64,000 bases of DNA from Flaveria trinervia (GCA_025506515.1 CM046454.1:61784478-61848477); one strand, 5' to 3'. Positions 47,736 through 58,831 are shown, counted from the stretch's first letter. Notes: generated by a model not told the origin, from the letters alone. Numbers and translations are program-made.

Positions 47736-48710
47736 ACATATTTTTTTAGGCTTTTCAGCCTTTAAAAAATATTGAAAATTTTCTGAAAATTATAAAAAGT
47801 AGTTTTGTAAACTTTATAAATTTTTAAAGTTATTCTATCATTTTCTACAATTACCTTAACAATTTTCTTATAAAATAAAATTTTAACAAATATTTTTCCT
47901 AGTTTAATCATGTAAAAATAAACTTATTATAATATTTTCTTTGAAATCATTAAGGATTATTTGGACACTAAACATTTTATATTTATAGATTAATCATGGC
48001 TACTATAGAAATTATATATTTTATAAGTTAAATTTTACAAAATTATTATAAAGGCTTTTATTTCTTTAAAATTCTTTACATGATATTGTTCTTGGACTAA
48101 AATAAGATCTCACTAACTAGCGTCATCTAAATATTAGAACCCTCCAATACCAAATTGAAACCCTAGCCTCGTTTAACCATTAAATATATTATTAAATTGT
48201 AACCTTCTAAATATATATTCGTTTTAGGTGCATTGTGAAAGACTACGTTGAAACGTTGCTTATTATTATTTATATTAATCATCAAATATATATTATTTGA
48301 TCAAGTGAGTATTCTATACCCCTTTTTCCTATTTTCACACTTTGGGGTGAAACATGTTAACTTATACTATTGCACTTGTAAACTTATTTGAGACTTGTAA
48401 ACCTATGGCAATTCATCTTGTAAAGTTGTGGTTAGTTGAACTTTCGTGGTTACCATGTTATAGCGTTATATGTACAATCATTAACCATTGCTAGCCCAGC
48501 GAAGTCATAGATCTATGGGCAAGACAAGCCTGCTTTGGTTGATCCAAGTACACTTAGCTGATCGTATAATCTTGTAAACGTTTGAGACTTGTAAAACTTT
48601 GTCGAGGTTTGATTGTTGCATTGTCCATAACATCCCTAATCACTTTATTACTAACTTATGACTTGACTTGCCATCTTTTATATAACCTATGTACTTAAAC
48701 CTATGGAATG

Positions 48711-48756
48711 CTCACCAACATCATTGTTGACCTCTTTATTTTTAACATGTTTCAGG
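48711..48756 (+). promoter_or_regulatory. Stem-loop plus CAGG motif near the 3' end of LTR B
   Basis: CTCACCAACATCATTGTTGACC forms a short stem (CAACA / TGTTG), followed by a T-rich gap and TTTCAGG, as in LTR A. Confidence 0.4.
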
Positions 48757-49002
48757 AAACGCCCAAGTTTGATTCCTACATATTGAAGCTTACACATCTA
48801 GGAATGGACCTAGATAAAGTAGTGAATTAAAGACTTGTTATCTTTTATGTTATATTGTTTGTTTCTTTGAGACTTAAGCTTGTATTGATACAATTGAATT
48901 TCATTAATAATTTATATTTGGGTTATTAATAGCGTTATGTGGCTGTGAACGATCTTAACTCTCACTCCTCGACGTTTCCGCCGTCAAGGTTGGGGTGTGA
49001 CA

Positions 49003-49231
49003 GGAGTTTCGGAATCATAGTTCCCAACATTAGGCAGGAAACTTGCATGGAATCCTCAGTATACTGAAGCCAATCGTTATAGGCCTCAACATCCTTGGGG
49101 TCGGGTTGGTTAGGAATGGGATTGTCAAGGACATAGGCCTTTTTCTCTTGCTTGAGAACAATTCTCAAGTTTCAAAACCAGTCCATAAAATTATTATGGT
49201 TAAGACGATCCCTCTCTAAGATGGTTCTCAG
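49003..49231 (-). pseudogene. Copia gag, N-terminal part
   Basis: The minus-strand reading from about 49231 gives SLRTILERDRLNHNNFMDWF, a TGA stop, then NLRIVLKQEKKAYVL and VSCLMLGTMIPKL up to the solo LTR B duplication. The pattern is the copia gag N-terminus. TGA stands where this family normally has Arg, fitting a CGA to TGA change. The start ATG is not visible at the expected place. The gene continues at 24287. Confidence 0.82.
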
Positions 49232-50700
49232 TGATAGTGTATGGACGGTCGGGGTGGTAATTTCTATAAAATTTACAAAGTTCATATTAGTATTTCTGAA
49301 AATTTTCATTTTAATCATTAATACCCTTTTCATGTCTCATAGAAAATTAATAATTAAATCTAGAATCCAACGTTACATTTAAATGATGGTTAGGTGACCT
49401 TTATCCATTATTTAAATTAAAAGGTAGTCAACGTTTGACAATTGCAACCTATTGCAACTTCTAGCCTTATGGATCGGTTAAACATCTAATGTTTAGTTGG
49501 CATGTAAAATCCCATCAACACCATTGTACGCCATGCTTTGGTGACCCTATGCACATGGATTCCAATTCAAGTTGTCCTACTTACACACACGTGTAGTTTA
49601 CACATACAAGTGGTTAGGTGACCTTTATCCAACAAATACGTTAAGCCCACCTCAAATACACAAGTTCCCTAAAAGTGGTTAGGTGACCTTTATCCCACAA
49701 ATTGTTCTTAAGTGATTCGAGTGTCATGTAAAAGGATGGTGTTAAACTTATTTCCAAAAGGATTTTAGTTTTCATTAATTCTAGTTATGAAAACTCTATG
49801 TACCTTGTATTTGCATGCTTTCAAATACATGGCACCATACGGTTCTCTTTTTAGTAAAACCCCTTTTTATTAAAATCATTAATCCTTTTAATAACTTTTT
49901 ATTAGTCACTTAATGATATGGAACCATAAATTTTCAGCTTATTATGTTTGTTAATAAGTTGTTTTGCACATCCAAATATCAAACAACCATCATATAACAA
50001 ACAACCAAACAAGCATAATCAAACAATCACAAGTGCATAACCATAGCCACTAAGTTGAAAACGCTTGTTTGCCATCACAAGTGTTATCATTTGGTCTTTC
50101 CTAAGGGTTGAACACAACATAACATATGAGATCTCCAAAGACCCCCACTTAAAGTTGCATCCAAATGCTTCAAGTCCTTCTCTTTGTGTCTTCCCTTTGT
50201 GCTTCCAACTTGTGTATCTTATTTTACAATTTATATCCTAATACAAATTTTATAATAAAAGAAAACACACTTAATCTATCTATTACATCACCATTGAATG
50301 AATAAATAAATTACATCCAAATACAAGCACAAAAGAATAATATTACAACCCATTATGAATGAAATCAAGCAAAACAAATATCCATCCAAAACCAAACCAA
50401 CACAAGGTCAAGGCTAGGCTATGCACCAATATGAGACAACATATACAACATTCAAGAACCAAAATAAATCCCCATGACCCTAAATTTTCAGCCAACATAA
50501 ACCAAGAATTTAGGGTTTTTTTGTCCAAACAAAATACAATCAACCATTTGATATCTTTCTTTCAAGGTTTAATCATAAGCATGTAAGATATAACCTTGAA
50601 AGATTGGAGATTCATCATAACATCACAAAGCAGCCCTATTAGGTTGTTAAAGTCCTATAAACCAATTTTATAAGGACAAAAGAAGCTAGTCATCCACATA
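49232..50700 (-). other. Copia 5' untranslated leader
   Basis: About 1.47 kb lies between the primer site and gag, with no convincing ORF. It holds three direct copies of a 19-base word (GGTTAGGTGACCTTTATCC on the plus strand) at 49388-49406, 49612-49630 and 49677-49695. The GGTGACC core is itself palindromic. Confidence 0.65.
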
Positions 50701-50718
50701 TCCGGCTCTAGATGCCAA
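50701..50718 (-). other. Primer binding site of the copia element
   Basis: The minus strand reads TTGGCATCTAGAGCCGGA directly after the 5' LTR. It resembles the Met-tRNA site TTGGTATCAGAGCC with a few changes. Its position, next to the LTR end, is the main evidence. Confidence 0.7.
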
Positions 50719-51626
50719 TATTGGTTTTGTTCGACCATTAACATAGTTGTTTAACCATTTAAACAAGAAAACACAGTGGAAACAAAGCTAAATAATATGT
50801 TTTGTAATCTGAAATTTAAGCATATTATTTGTCAACAACAAACCCAAGAACATAAGGATCATTTATATATGAAAGAACTAGCATTCAAGCAAAATATAAC
50901 AACCAAAATAAAACCATGGAACTACCTTCCAAAGGCTGCCAAAAACATGAGATTTGAAGAAGAGAATGAGGTTCTTGAACGACAAAAACACCAAGGAAAG
51001 GTGTCCTCAAGCTTCCATACCCACAAGCATCAAGCAAAGAGCCTTCTTGTTAGGATTTTAACACCAAATGAAACAAGAAGTTGCTGAAAAACCCTTTTTC
51101 CAGCCGTGAATCTCTCTAGAGTTGAGAAAGTTTTCTTCTTCTTGAGGTCTTTTGCATGTAAGAGAGAGAAGAAGATCGAGTGTGCAACTAGTTCAACAAG
51201 TGTTGTGTTCCAAGAAAACAAAAGACCCACTCATAAAGGGGGCCGGCCGAAAATGTAAGTTCAAATGGGGTTTCCCCCTAATTTTATCTACAAATTAATT
51301 TGCAACTAGTTTCTAAGTAAGTTATGTAATAAACTTTAATTATATAACTTACACACACTTTATTATTTGATGTTATTTAACCAACTTAAATAACATTACG
51401 AACAATACCCATGAACAACGTATCCCTATAAATTGTTCAATCTCATATGTATCTTATTTAGAAAACCCATTTTCTAAATTGGTGTATTTATTTAATTGCA
51501 TGATCATATCATCAATTAAATATTAATTGGTGTTTTCTAAGCTTGTTATTGGGTATGACCCGACTTGAATCATAACGTACTAACCACATCAATGTTCTAT
51601 GTGTCTTGGGCATAAAGAATCCAACA
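50719..51626 (-). repeat. 5' LTR of the copia element
   Basis: Starts TGTTGGATTC at 51626 and ends CCAATA at 50719 (CCAACA in the 3' copy; a C to T change on this strand). 908 bp against 889 bp for the 3' LTR. The open frame 50776-51087 on the opposite strand has a counterpart at 6210-6470 but no recognisable domain. Confidence 0.93.
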
Positions 51627-51631
51627 CATTC

Positions 51632-53266
51632 ATAATCCAACACACTCAACAGCTGGCCGCACTAATTCCGACTATCGTGGCCCAAGTGAGCGATGCTCTT
51701 CAGAATTCTCACCCCCACGGGGACGGTGGCAATGAAAATGAGGATAACGGTAACCCGACTGGGAACGAAAGCAATCAGGAGACCGGAAATGGTGGTACAG
51801 CCGGTAACGAAACTGGAATTGTTAATGAGACCGGGGTAGTGAATGCTAGACGGGGATGTTCGTACAAGGAATTTGTGGCTTGTAAACCACGAGAGTTTGA
51901 TGGCAAAGGTGGAGCCATAGCTCTGACCAGATGGCTTGAAAAGATGGAGGCCGTGATCGACATCAGCGAATGCCTCGATACTCAAAGGATTAAGTACGCC
52001 ACTTGCTCACTACAGGGCAAGGCACTAACGTGGTGGAACACTCAAATTCAGGCTAGGGGAAGAGAATCCGCGATGCAAATGTCGTGGGATGAGTTCAAGG
52101 CCCTAATCACCGAGGAGTACTGTCCTCTCAATGAGATGCAAAAACTTGAGCATGAGTCCTAGAATCATGCCATGGTGGGGGCTGGGCACGCAGCTTACAC
52201 CGACCGTTTTCATGAGTTAGCAAGGTTGGTTCCACATCTAGTCACCCCGAAATCAAAAAGGATAGAGAGGTACATTTGGGGACTTGCGCCTCAAATCCGG
52301 GCAATGGTAACCGCTACTACTCCTCCTACTATTTAGAGCGCGATTCTAAAGGCTGGCGCTTTGACTGATGAAATGGTAAGAACGGGAGTTTTGGGTAGAG
52401 GAGCAGAAAAGAGAAAGGATTTTGGGGAAACGAGCCGGTCGAGTGCCGGGAAGTTTGATAAAAGAGCCAAGACGACCAGAAACTTTGTGGCAGTGACGCA
52501 GGGCAGGCGAGAGTATGTGGGTCCGCACCCCAAATGTGACAAGTGCAATTATCATCATCCCCCAGGAACGCAGTGCCGGGTGTGCGTGAACTGTAGACGC
52601 CCGGGGCATCTTGCAAGAGACTGCAGAACAACGCCGAATATGGTTGCACCGGTCAACGCGGTTAACCCCGTCGGGAATGCAAGGGCTTGTTATGAGTGTG
52701 GAAGCCTTGATCACTACCGAAACATGTGCCCCAGGCTGAATCGGGCACCGGGTCAACAAGGAAACAACCAGCAGCAAGTGATGGCTATAGCTGGAAATCA
52801 AGGCCCGACCAATCAGGGGAATACAGCTCGGGGACGTGCATTCGTCATTGGAGCCAACGATGCTCGTCAAGACCCGAATGTTGTCACGGGTACGCACTTA
52901 CTCAATAATCACTTTGCATTTATACTGTTTGATACTGGAGCAGACAATAGCTTTATATCTTCTGAGTTTGTGCAATTGTTTGATTTGAGCCCTAGTAGGC
53001 TAGAAACTAGCTACTCTGTAGAAATGGCCAATGGTAGGATTGTTCAGGTTGATGAAATTATTAGAAAGTGCTCGATAATGTTAGAGAACCACACCTTCGA
53101 TATAGACTTGATACCCTTTGAGCTAGGAAGTTTCGATGTGATTGTGGGAATGGATTGGTTGTCGAAACACGGGGCCGAGATTGTCTGTCGAGACAAGGTA
53201 GTGCGAATCCCTATGTCAGAAGGGGGAGTACTCAAAGTTCAAGGAGAAAGACCGGGGAGAAATTAA
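51632..53266 (+). pseudogene. Element F gag and protease
   Basis: One frame runs from the left edge to 53266 with two in-frame TAG stops, at 52160-52162 and 52334-52336. The capsid-like domain is at 51860-52300 (KEFVACKPREFDGKGGAIAL; SLQGKALTWWN). Cys/His clusters follow: CDKCNYHHPPGTQC, CVNCRRPGHLARDC (CX2CX4HX4C) and CYECGSLDHYRNMC. The protease begins near 52910 with ILFDTGADNSFIS (DTG active site), then VGMDWLSKHGAEIVC. The frame shifts near 53255-53265. Without the two stops this part would be open. Confidence 0.92.
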
Positions 53267-54428
53267 AGCTTATTTCCTGCATGAAAGCACGCCAGAGTTT
53301 ACGAAAACAGTGCTACTCTTTTCTGGCTCATGTGGTGGAAAAGAAAGAGGAGGAACAGGAATTGGCAAATATCCCTATAGTGCGGGATTACCCAGATGTA
53401 TTCCCAGATGACTGTCTAGTTTGCCTCCTCCACGACAGGTGGAATTTCGTATTGAGTTGGTTCCTGGAGCTACACCGGTAGCAAAGACACCGTATCGGTT
53501 GGCACCGTCTGAAATGCAAGAGTTATCTAGCCAGTTACAGGAACTACTGGAGAAGGGTTTTATTCGGCCGAGTCACTCGCCTTGGGGAGCACCAGTGTTA
53601 TTTGTCAAGAAGAAGGATGGGTCGTTCCGTATGTGCATCGACTACCGTGAGTTGAACAAATTAACTGTGAAGAATCGGTATCCTCTCCCCAGGATCGACG
53701 ACATGTTTGATCAGTTACAAGGAGCTTCGTATTTTTCCAAGATCGACCTTCGACCTGGATATCACCAACTAAGAGTTTTCGAGGAGGACGTGCCGAAGAC
53801 AGCATTTAGAACTCGTTATGGGCACTATGAGTTCTTGGTCATGCCGTTCGGATTGACTAACGCACCAGCTGTGTTCATGGACTTGATGAATCGGGTGTGC
53901 AAACCTTACTTGGATAAGTTTGTGATCGTATTCATTGACGACATACTTATCTACTCTCGATCGAAGGAGGACCATGAAGAACACCTTCGGGCAATACTGG
54001 AACTGTTAAGAGAAGAGAAACTTTTCGCCAAGTTCTCGAAGTGTGAATTCTGGCTGCGAGAGGTGAAGTTTTTGGGTCATGTGGTTAACAAAGACGGGAT
54101 TCATGTAGATCCCGGCAAGATCGAAGCGGTAAAGAAATGGGATACACCCCAGACACCTTCAGAGATACGGCAGTTCTTAGGATTAGCCGGATACTATCGT
54201 CGTTTCATTGCGAACTTTTCAAAGATCGCTCAACCGTTGACATTGCTGACTCAGAAAGACAAGAAGTTTGATTGGGGAGATGCGCAAGAACGGGCGTTCC
54301 AAACGCTGAAAGATAAGCTGTGCAATGCACCGATATTGTCCCTTCCAGACGGAACTGATGATTTTGTGGTGTACTGTGATGTTTCGCATCAAGGGTTGGG
54401 ATGTGTACTAATGCAGGAAGATAGGTGA
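53267..54428 (+). pseudogene. Element F reverse transcriptase
   Basis: After two frame changes (near 53260 and near 53425), the frame 53421-54428 gives a complete RT domain: YRLAPSEMQEL, WGAPVLFVKKKDGSFRMCID, YPLPRIDDMFDQLQGA, FSKIDLRPGYHQ (Asp), FGLTNAPAVFMDLMN, FIDDILIYS (DD near 53937) and FLGLAGYYRRFIANF, running into the first RNase H strand (VVYCDVSHQGLG). It ends at TGA 54426-54428 through a one-base frameshift (GAAGATAGGTGATCG). It is one of the best preserved coding stretches in the window. Confidence 0.95.
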
Positions 54429-54835
54429 TCGCCTACACTTCGCGACAACTTAAGGTGCACGAGAAGAACTACACGACTCATGATCTTGAGTTGGGTGCTG
54501 TAGTATTCGCACTTAAAATATGGAGGCATTACCTGTATGGAACCAAATGCATCGTATACACAGATCATAAAAGCCTTCAACATATTCTGGATCAGAAGGA
54601 ACTCAATATGCGACAACGACGTTGGGTAGAGCTTCTTAGTGACTACGATTGTGAAATCCGGTATCATCCGGGGAAAGCTAATGTGGTAGCTGATGCTCTA
54701 AGCCGCAAGGAACGCGTGAAACCACTACGTGCTCGAGCTTTGGGATTGACCATTCAAACAAATTTGAAAGCTCAGATCCAAATTGCACAAAGTGAGGCGT
54801 TGAAAGAAGAAAACCTTGCGGGAGAAGAATTCTGA
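54429..54835 (+). pseudogene. Element F RNase H, main part
   Basis: The frame 54425-54835 holds SRQLKVHEKNYTTHDLELGA (Glu), YLYGTKCIVYTDHKSL (Asp) and HPGKANVVADALSRKE. The first catalytic Asp lies upstream in the RT frame. TGA at 54833-54835 follows EEF and looks like a CGA to TGA change, as the frame continues unchanged beyond it. Confidence 0.92.
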
Positions 54836-56218
54836 GGGCTGGATAAACAACTGATGTGCAAGGACGATGGTGTACAGTACTTCGTGGACCGTATATAGGT
54901 ACCCAAGTGGGGAGGTGTACGTACCTTGGTCATGGATGAAGCACACAAGACGCGATATTCTATTCATCCTGGCACAGACAAGATGTACCACGATCTCAAA
55001 GATCTGTACTGGTGGCCAGGCCTAAAGAAAGACATTGCCACGTACGTCAGCAGATGCTTGACATGCTCGAAAGTTAAAGCTGAACATCAGAAACCATCGG
55101 GACTGTTACAGCAACCTGAGATTCCCGAATAGAAATGAGAGAATATAGCCATGGACTTCATTACCAAACTTCCTCGAGCGAGCAACAGGCATGACTCGAT
55201 ATGGGTCGTAGTGGATCGAATGACAAAATCAGCACACTTCTTGCCAATCCGAGAAGACTACAAAATGGACAAGTTGGCGAGATTGTACATTAAAGAGGTC
55301 GTGACAAGACACGAAGTGCCGGTGTCGATCATCTCCGACCGTGACGGTCGATTCACTTCACGATTTTGGCAAACACTACAGAAAGCAATGGGCACTCGAT
55401 TAGACATGAGTACCACCTATCACCCTCAAACAGATGGCCAAAGTGAACGAACCATACAAACGCTAGAAGACATGCTGAGAGCATGTGTAATCGACTTTGG
55501 TGGTAGTTGGGATACTCATTTGCCATTGATTGAATTCTCATACAATAACAGCTACCACGCCAGCATTGGGTGTGCTCCGTTCGAAGCGTTGTACGGAAGG
55601 AAGTGTAGATCACCCGTTTGTTGGGCCGAGATTGGTGAAAGCCAGCTAACAGGCCCAGAGATCATTCAGGAAACAACCGACAAGATCTTCCAAATCAAAG
55701 ATAGACTGAAAGCCGCGAGAGATCACCAAAAGAGCTACGCCGACAATCGTCGAAAGCCTCTAGAATTCAACGTTGGGGACCGAGTGTTACTCAAAGTCTC
55801 TCCTTGGAAAGGAGTTGTTCGGTTTGGGAAGAAAGGGAAGTTATCCCCGAGACACGTTGGACCATTCGAGATTACAGAAAGAATTGGTCCGGTGGCTTAC
55901 CGATTATGGTTACCACAAGAACTCAACGGTGTGCATGATACTTTCCATGTGTCGAAACTCAAGAAGTGTTTGGCTGACGAATCACTTCACATACCCATTG
56001 ACGATATCAAAATCGACGAAAAGCTTCATTTTATTGAGGAGCCCATTGAAGTCATGGATCGTAAGGTCAAACAGTTGAAGCGCAGTAGAATACCAATTGT
56101 TCGCGTAAGGTGGAATTCGAAACGAGGGCCAGAGTTTACATGGGAACGGGAAGATCAAATGAAACTCAAATACCCACACCTATTCATGGATGACACTCTT
56201 GGACCTAACTCCAGCTGA
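54836..56218 (+). pseudogene. Element F integrase with chromodomain
   Basis: The frame is the same as RNase H, interrupted by TAG 54896-54898, TAG 55130-55132 and TGA 55136-55138, each where a Trp codon would be expected. It encodes the zinc-binding region (HKTRYSIHPGTDKMYHD; CLTCSKVKAEHQK), the DDE core (MDFITKLP and WVVVDRMTKSAHFLPI, IISDRDGRFTSRFW, DGQSERTIQTLEDMLRA), the GPFEITERIGPVAYRL segment and a C-terminal chromodomain (PIVRVRWNSKRGPEFTWERE, about 56091-56150). The stop is TGA at 56216-56218. From 55151 on, 355 codons are uninterrupted. Confidence 0.94.
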
Positions 56219-56237
56219 ATTTCGGGACAAAATTCTC

Positions 56238-56252
56238 TCAACTGGGGGATAC
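56238..56252 (+). other. Polypurine tract of element F
   Basis: CAACTGGGGGATAC lies directly before the TGTGACATCC start of the 3' LTR, 20 bases after the polyprotein stop. Confidence 0.8.
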
Positions 56253-56630
56253 TGTGACATCCGTCACCTTAAGGTCCATCGAACGACATAAATAAACATG
56301 GAAATATTTTAATTATTCTTCCTTTTCTTCATGAACTCCTGCTTTAAGGAATCATGTCTGCTCATTTTCCTTTGTGCCTGTACTTCCTTCGAGAACGTGT
56401 GTTAAGCATAAAACTTTTATAAATTTCATCACCATTACCACCAAATATATCATTTTTAATTTCGACCATTGTCATTAATAAAACCATTTTAGACTATCAA
56501 ATGCCATTAAACACGCTTTTAACCTTAATATAACGAACATTTTAAGGTCATAATCAACCGAAACAAATTTTGAGAAATTCGAGGGTTAAGTGCAGGGACT
56601 AAACTTGTAATTTTGCAAACTTGGGCTGGG

Positions 56631-56638
56631 TATATAAA
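56631..56638 (+). promoter_or_regulatory. TATA box in the F LTR
   Basis: TATATAAA, followed by a CT-rich leader (CTTCATCTTCTTCACC) about 25 bases on, gives a plausible LTR promoter about 380 bases into the LTR. Confidence 0.5.
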
Positions 56639-57034
56639 CCCCATTCCCAGCCATTCCTCACTCACTTCATCTTCTTCACCTCTTCACTCCCTACACACAC
56701 ATTTTCTTCATTCTAGCACAAAAATCTACCCGTGTGGTCTCGTTTTCGTCGTCTAGTCTTCATCTACAGCCTCATATACTCATTTCTAGCAGGTAGACGA
56801 CTTGGTTGTCTCTTTTCTTGTCTTTTTACTGCTGTGTTTTCTAGGGTTTCGGGTGCTCGGGTTCATCCGAGCACATGAGGTCGTGGGGGTGCGTGTGAGG
56901 TCTTTCTGCTTGTGTTTCATGTTTGTGTATGTTTGTTGAGTGTTTCTGGAAGTCCTCGTGGTATAAAACTCGCGTTAGAGCAGCTCGGGGGCTGCTCAGC
57001 CCGACCACAGTCGCGATTCTGCAGTTCAGGCGAC

Positions 57035-57490
57035 TGGGTCTGTCATGCGATTGAGCCGTGCGACTGAGTGAGTCGTGCGACTGAATCATGTGTCTAAGTC
57101 AATCGTGCGACTGAGTTGTGCGACTAGGCATGTCGTGGGACTGAGTCGTGCAACTGGGTGTTTGTATGCAATTGAGTCATGCGTGCGAATGAGTGTATAC
57201 GATTGAGTCATGCACATGAATGATTGTGTGCGATTGAGTCAGGTGACCGACTGAGTGTATGCGATTGTGCGTGTTTCGCACGACTGGAGTCCAATCGCAC
57301 GAAAGTAGCTAATTCGCACGATTGAGGGTTGATTCGTGCGCATGGAGGTTGGGTCGTGCGAATGTGTGTGTTGTGTGGTGCGACTGAGTCTAATCGCACG
57401 AATGAAGGTTCAATCGCACGAAAGTAGCTAATTCGCACGATTGAAGGTTGATTCGTACGAATGGAACGTGGGTCGAGCGTCTAGTCCTGT
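57035..57490 (+). repeat. GTGCGACTGAGT repeat block in the F LTR
   Basis: More than twenty degenerate copies of TCGTGCGACTGAGT or AATCGCACGA. One longer unit (AATCGCACGAAAGTAGCTAA then TTCGCACGATTG) occurs twice, near 57293 and 57413. The motif CGCACGAYTG also builds the E LTR repeat block. Confidence 0.8.
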
Positions 57491-58417
57491 TGTGTGACTG
57501 ATGATGAGTGTGATTTCCCTTGAATGTCTGATGATGATAAGGCAACATCAGTAAAAGTGTCATTGCTTGACCCCAAAGATTAAAGTCAACGCTATCAACA
57601 TGCATATACTATTTCAATTGAAATAAACCTAACATTATACAATTACCGACAACCCATTTGAAACTACAAATACTTAACAAGTGTCATCTTTCATAACAAT
57701 GAGATCTTTACAAGGATGTCTTAAGCAATGACGACTACTCGTAGTACTTGGATCTACATAAGATCTGATACGTGTGTCCACTTGTGTGTGTGTGCCACCC
57801 ACGATCGAACCGATACAACCCGAACCGACCAAACATACTATACGCTTTATACATGTCATTAATGCTTGACAATAACTGTCAATAGGTGTTTGACCGATCA
57901 TTGCATTCAACTGTTGGAACCTCGACCTTTCATACTTACCACTTAACATGTGAGTTTCGTGGCCCCTTTTTATGCTTATACTACTTTACAAACATTTACA
58001 AACATGGGGGAAAAGTATGCTCGCCCGTTTTCTATGCTGTACAACATACATACAATTTTCATACAAGGAATCAACGTGATACTGTGTTGCAAGCACTTAT
58101 CTGATACATGCTTGGGTCTGCTGTGTGGTTCTATCTTTGCAACTATTTAATTCCAGTGTGGGAACCGACGGTTAGGTATTGGTAGTACTACTGGGTTGAC
58201 ACCCCCACCATCGTGTTGGTATACTAGTTAGTACCAACAATAGCCAGGTACGGGCCTTGGGTGAATATATGCCGATAATTTCTTTGTGTACGTCGCTAGG
58301 TTTGGTTGCAAAGCTCATGTCATGTGATTTTACTGGTGTATATAACTGTATTCACGGTATTCCATATCATTTATTTTATACAGCATCACTTACACTTTTA
58401 TTACTTAAACCTGCGAG

Positions 58418-58461
58418 CTCACCAACAATTTTGTTGACCATTTTGAGCATATCTTTTCAGG
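58418..58461 (+). promoter_or_regulatory. Stem-loop plus CAGG motif near the 3' end of the F LTR
   Basis: CTCAC, then CAACAA-TT-TTGTTG (58423-58436), then ACC and TTTTCAGG. Same layout as in LTRs A and B. Confidence 0.4.
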
Positions 58462-58831
58462 TGATCATGCTAGCTGAGGTTCTAGGTGTGCTGCCTTAGT
58501 GGAAACCCTAGGATGCATTTTTCGGGCCAAACTTTTCTTTTTGAAAACAATTGTTGTAACTGTTTCAAACAACATTATACTTTGTAACTTGTTCCCGGGT
58601 TGTGGGAATTGCATACAATGTTATTACCTATGTTTATCTTATATCATGTTTATGCTTGTGGCTATGTTGTCGTGAATACTGACTAAACACGACACAAGTC
58701 CCCTTGTTGTCGGGTGTCGTCATGACACGCATGTCATCATTATTATTATTGCATCTCTATCGCTTACCATGTGTTATGACGATTTCCGTCTCGTCGCAAC
58801 CCCGTGTTTCCGCTCTTAGCGGGGTGTGACA

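Larger units (their letters stand above)
24288..49002 (+). repeat. Solo LTR B, split by the E array
   Basis: It begins TGTAACATCTTG and ends GGGGTGTGACA, with the duplication GGAGT at 24283-24287 and 49003-49007. Without the E array it is about 2.47 kb. It is the same family as solo LTR A, with the same start, end, tRNA-like module and stem-loop. It broke the copia gag codons for ...MIPKL, which continue exactly on the other side. It has no internal region of its own. Confidence 0.9.
6062..51626 (-). mobile_element. Ty1/copia retrotransposon (TNT1-like), interrupted by three later insertions
   Basis: The two LTRs (6062-6950 and 50719-51626) are homologous, lie in the same orientation and are flanked by a 5-bp duplication CATTC (6057-6061 and 51627-51631). 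Read on the minus strand the order is 5' LTR, Met-type primer site, leader, gag, protease, integrase, reverse transcriptase, RNase H, purine tract, 3' LTR. This order (integrase before reverse transcriptase) defines Ty1/copia. Removing solo LTR B, element D and solo LTR A together with one copy of each duplication leaves about 7,980 bp. All coding parts carry stops or frameshifts. The motif set (GAG_pre-integrase LWHYRLGHI, YVDD in RT) suggests a Tork/TNT1-94-like lineage; that lineage call is tentative. Confidence 0.92.
51632..58831 (+). mobile_element. Element F: 5'-truncated Ty3/gypsy chromovirus
   Basis: It contains most of gag, protease, RT, RNase H, integrase with chromodomain, a purine tract and a 2.58 kb 3' LTR. 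The 5' LTR, primer site and gag start are absent: the copia duplication lies at 51627-51631, and the DNA on the far side (before 6057) is not recognisably F. Gene order and chromodomain place it in the Tekay/Del-type chromoviruses, but it is a different family from D and E. Decay is by point changes more than by indels. Confidence 0.9.
56253..58831 (+). repeat. 3' LTR of element F
   Basis: It begins TGTGACATCCG and ends GGGGTGTGACA, 2,579 bp. It contains a TATA box at 56631, a GCGACTGAGT repeat block at about 57035-57490, and a stem-loop plus CAGG motif at 58418-58461. No second copy exists in the window, so no target duplication can be checked. The minus-strand open frames here are products of the repeat block. 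Confidence 0.88.
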
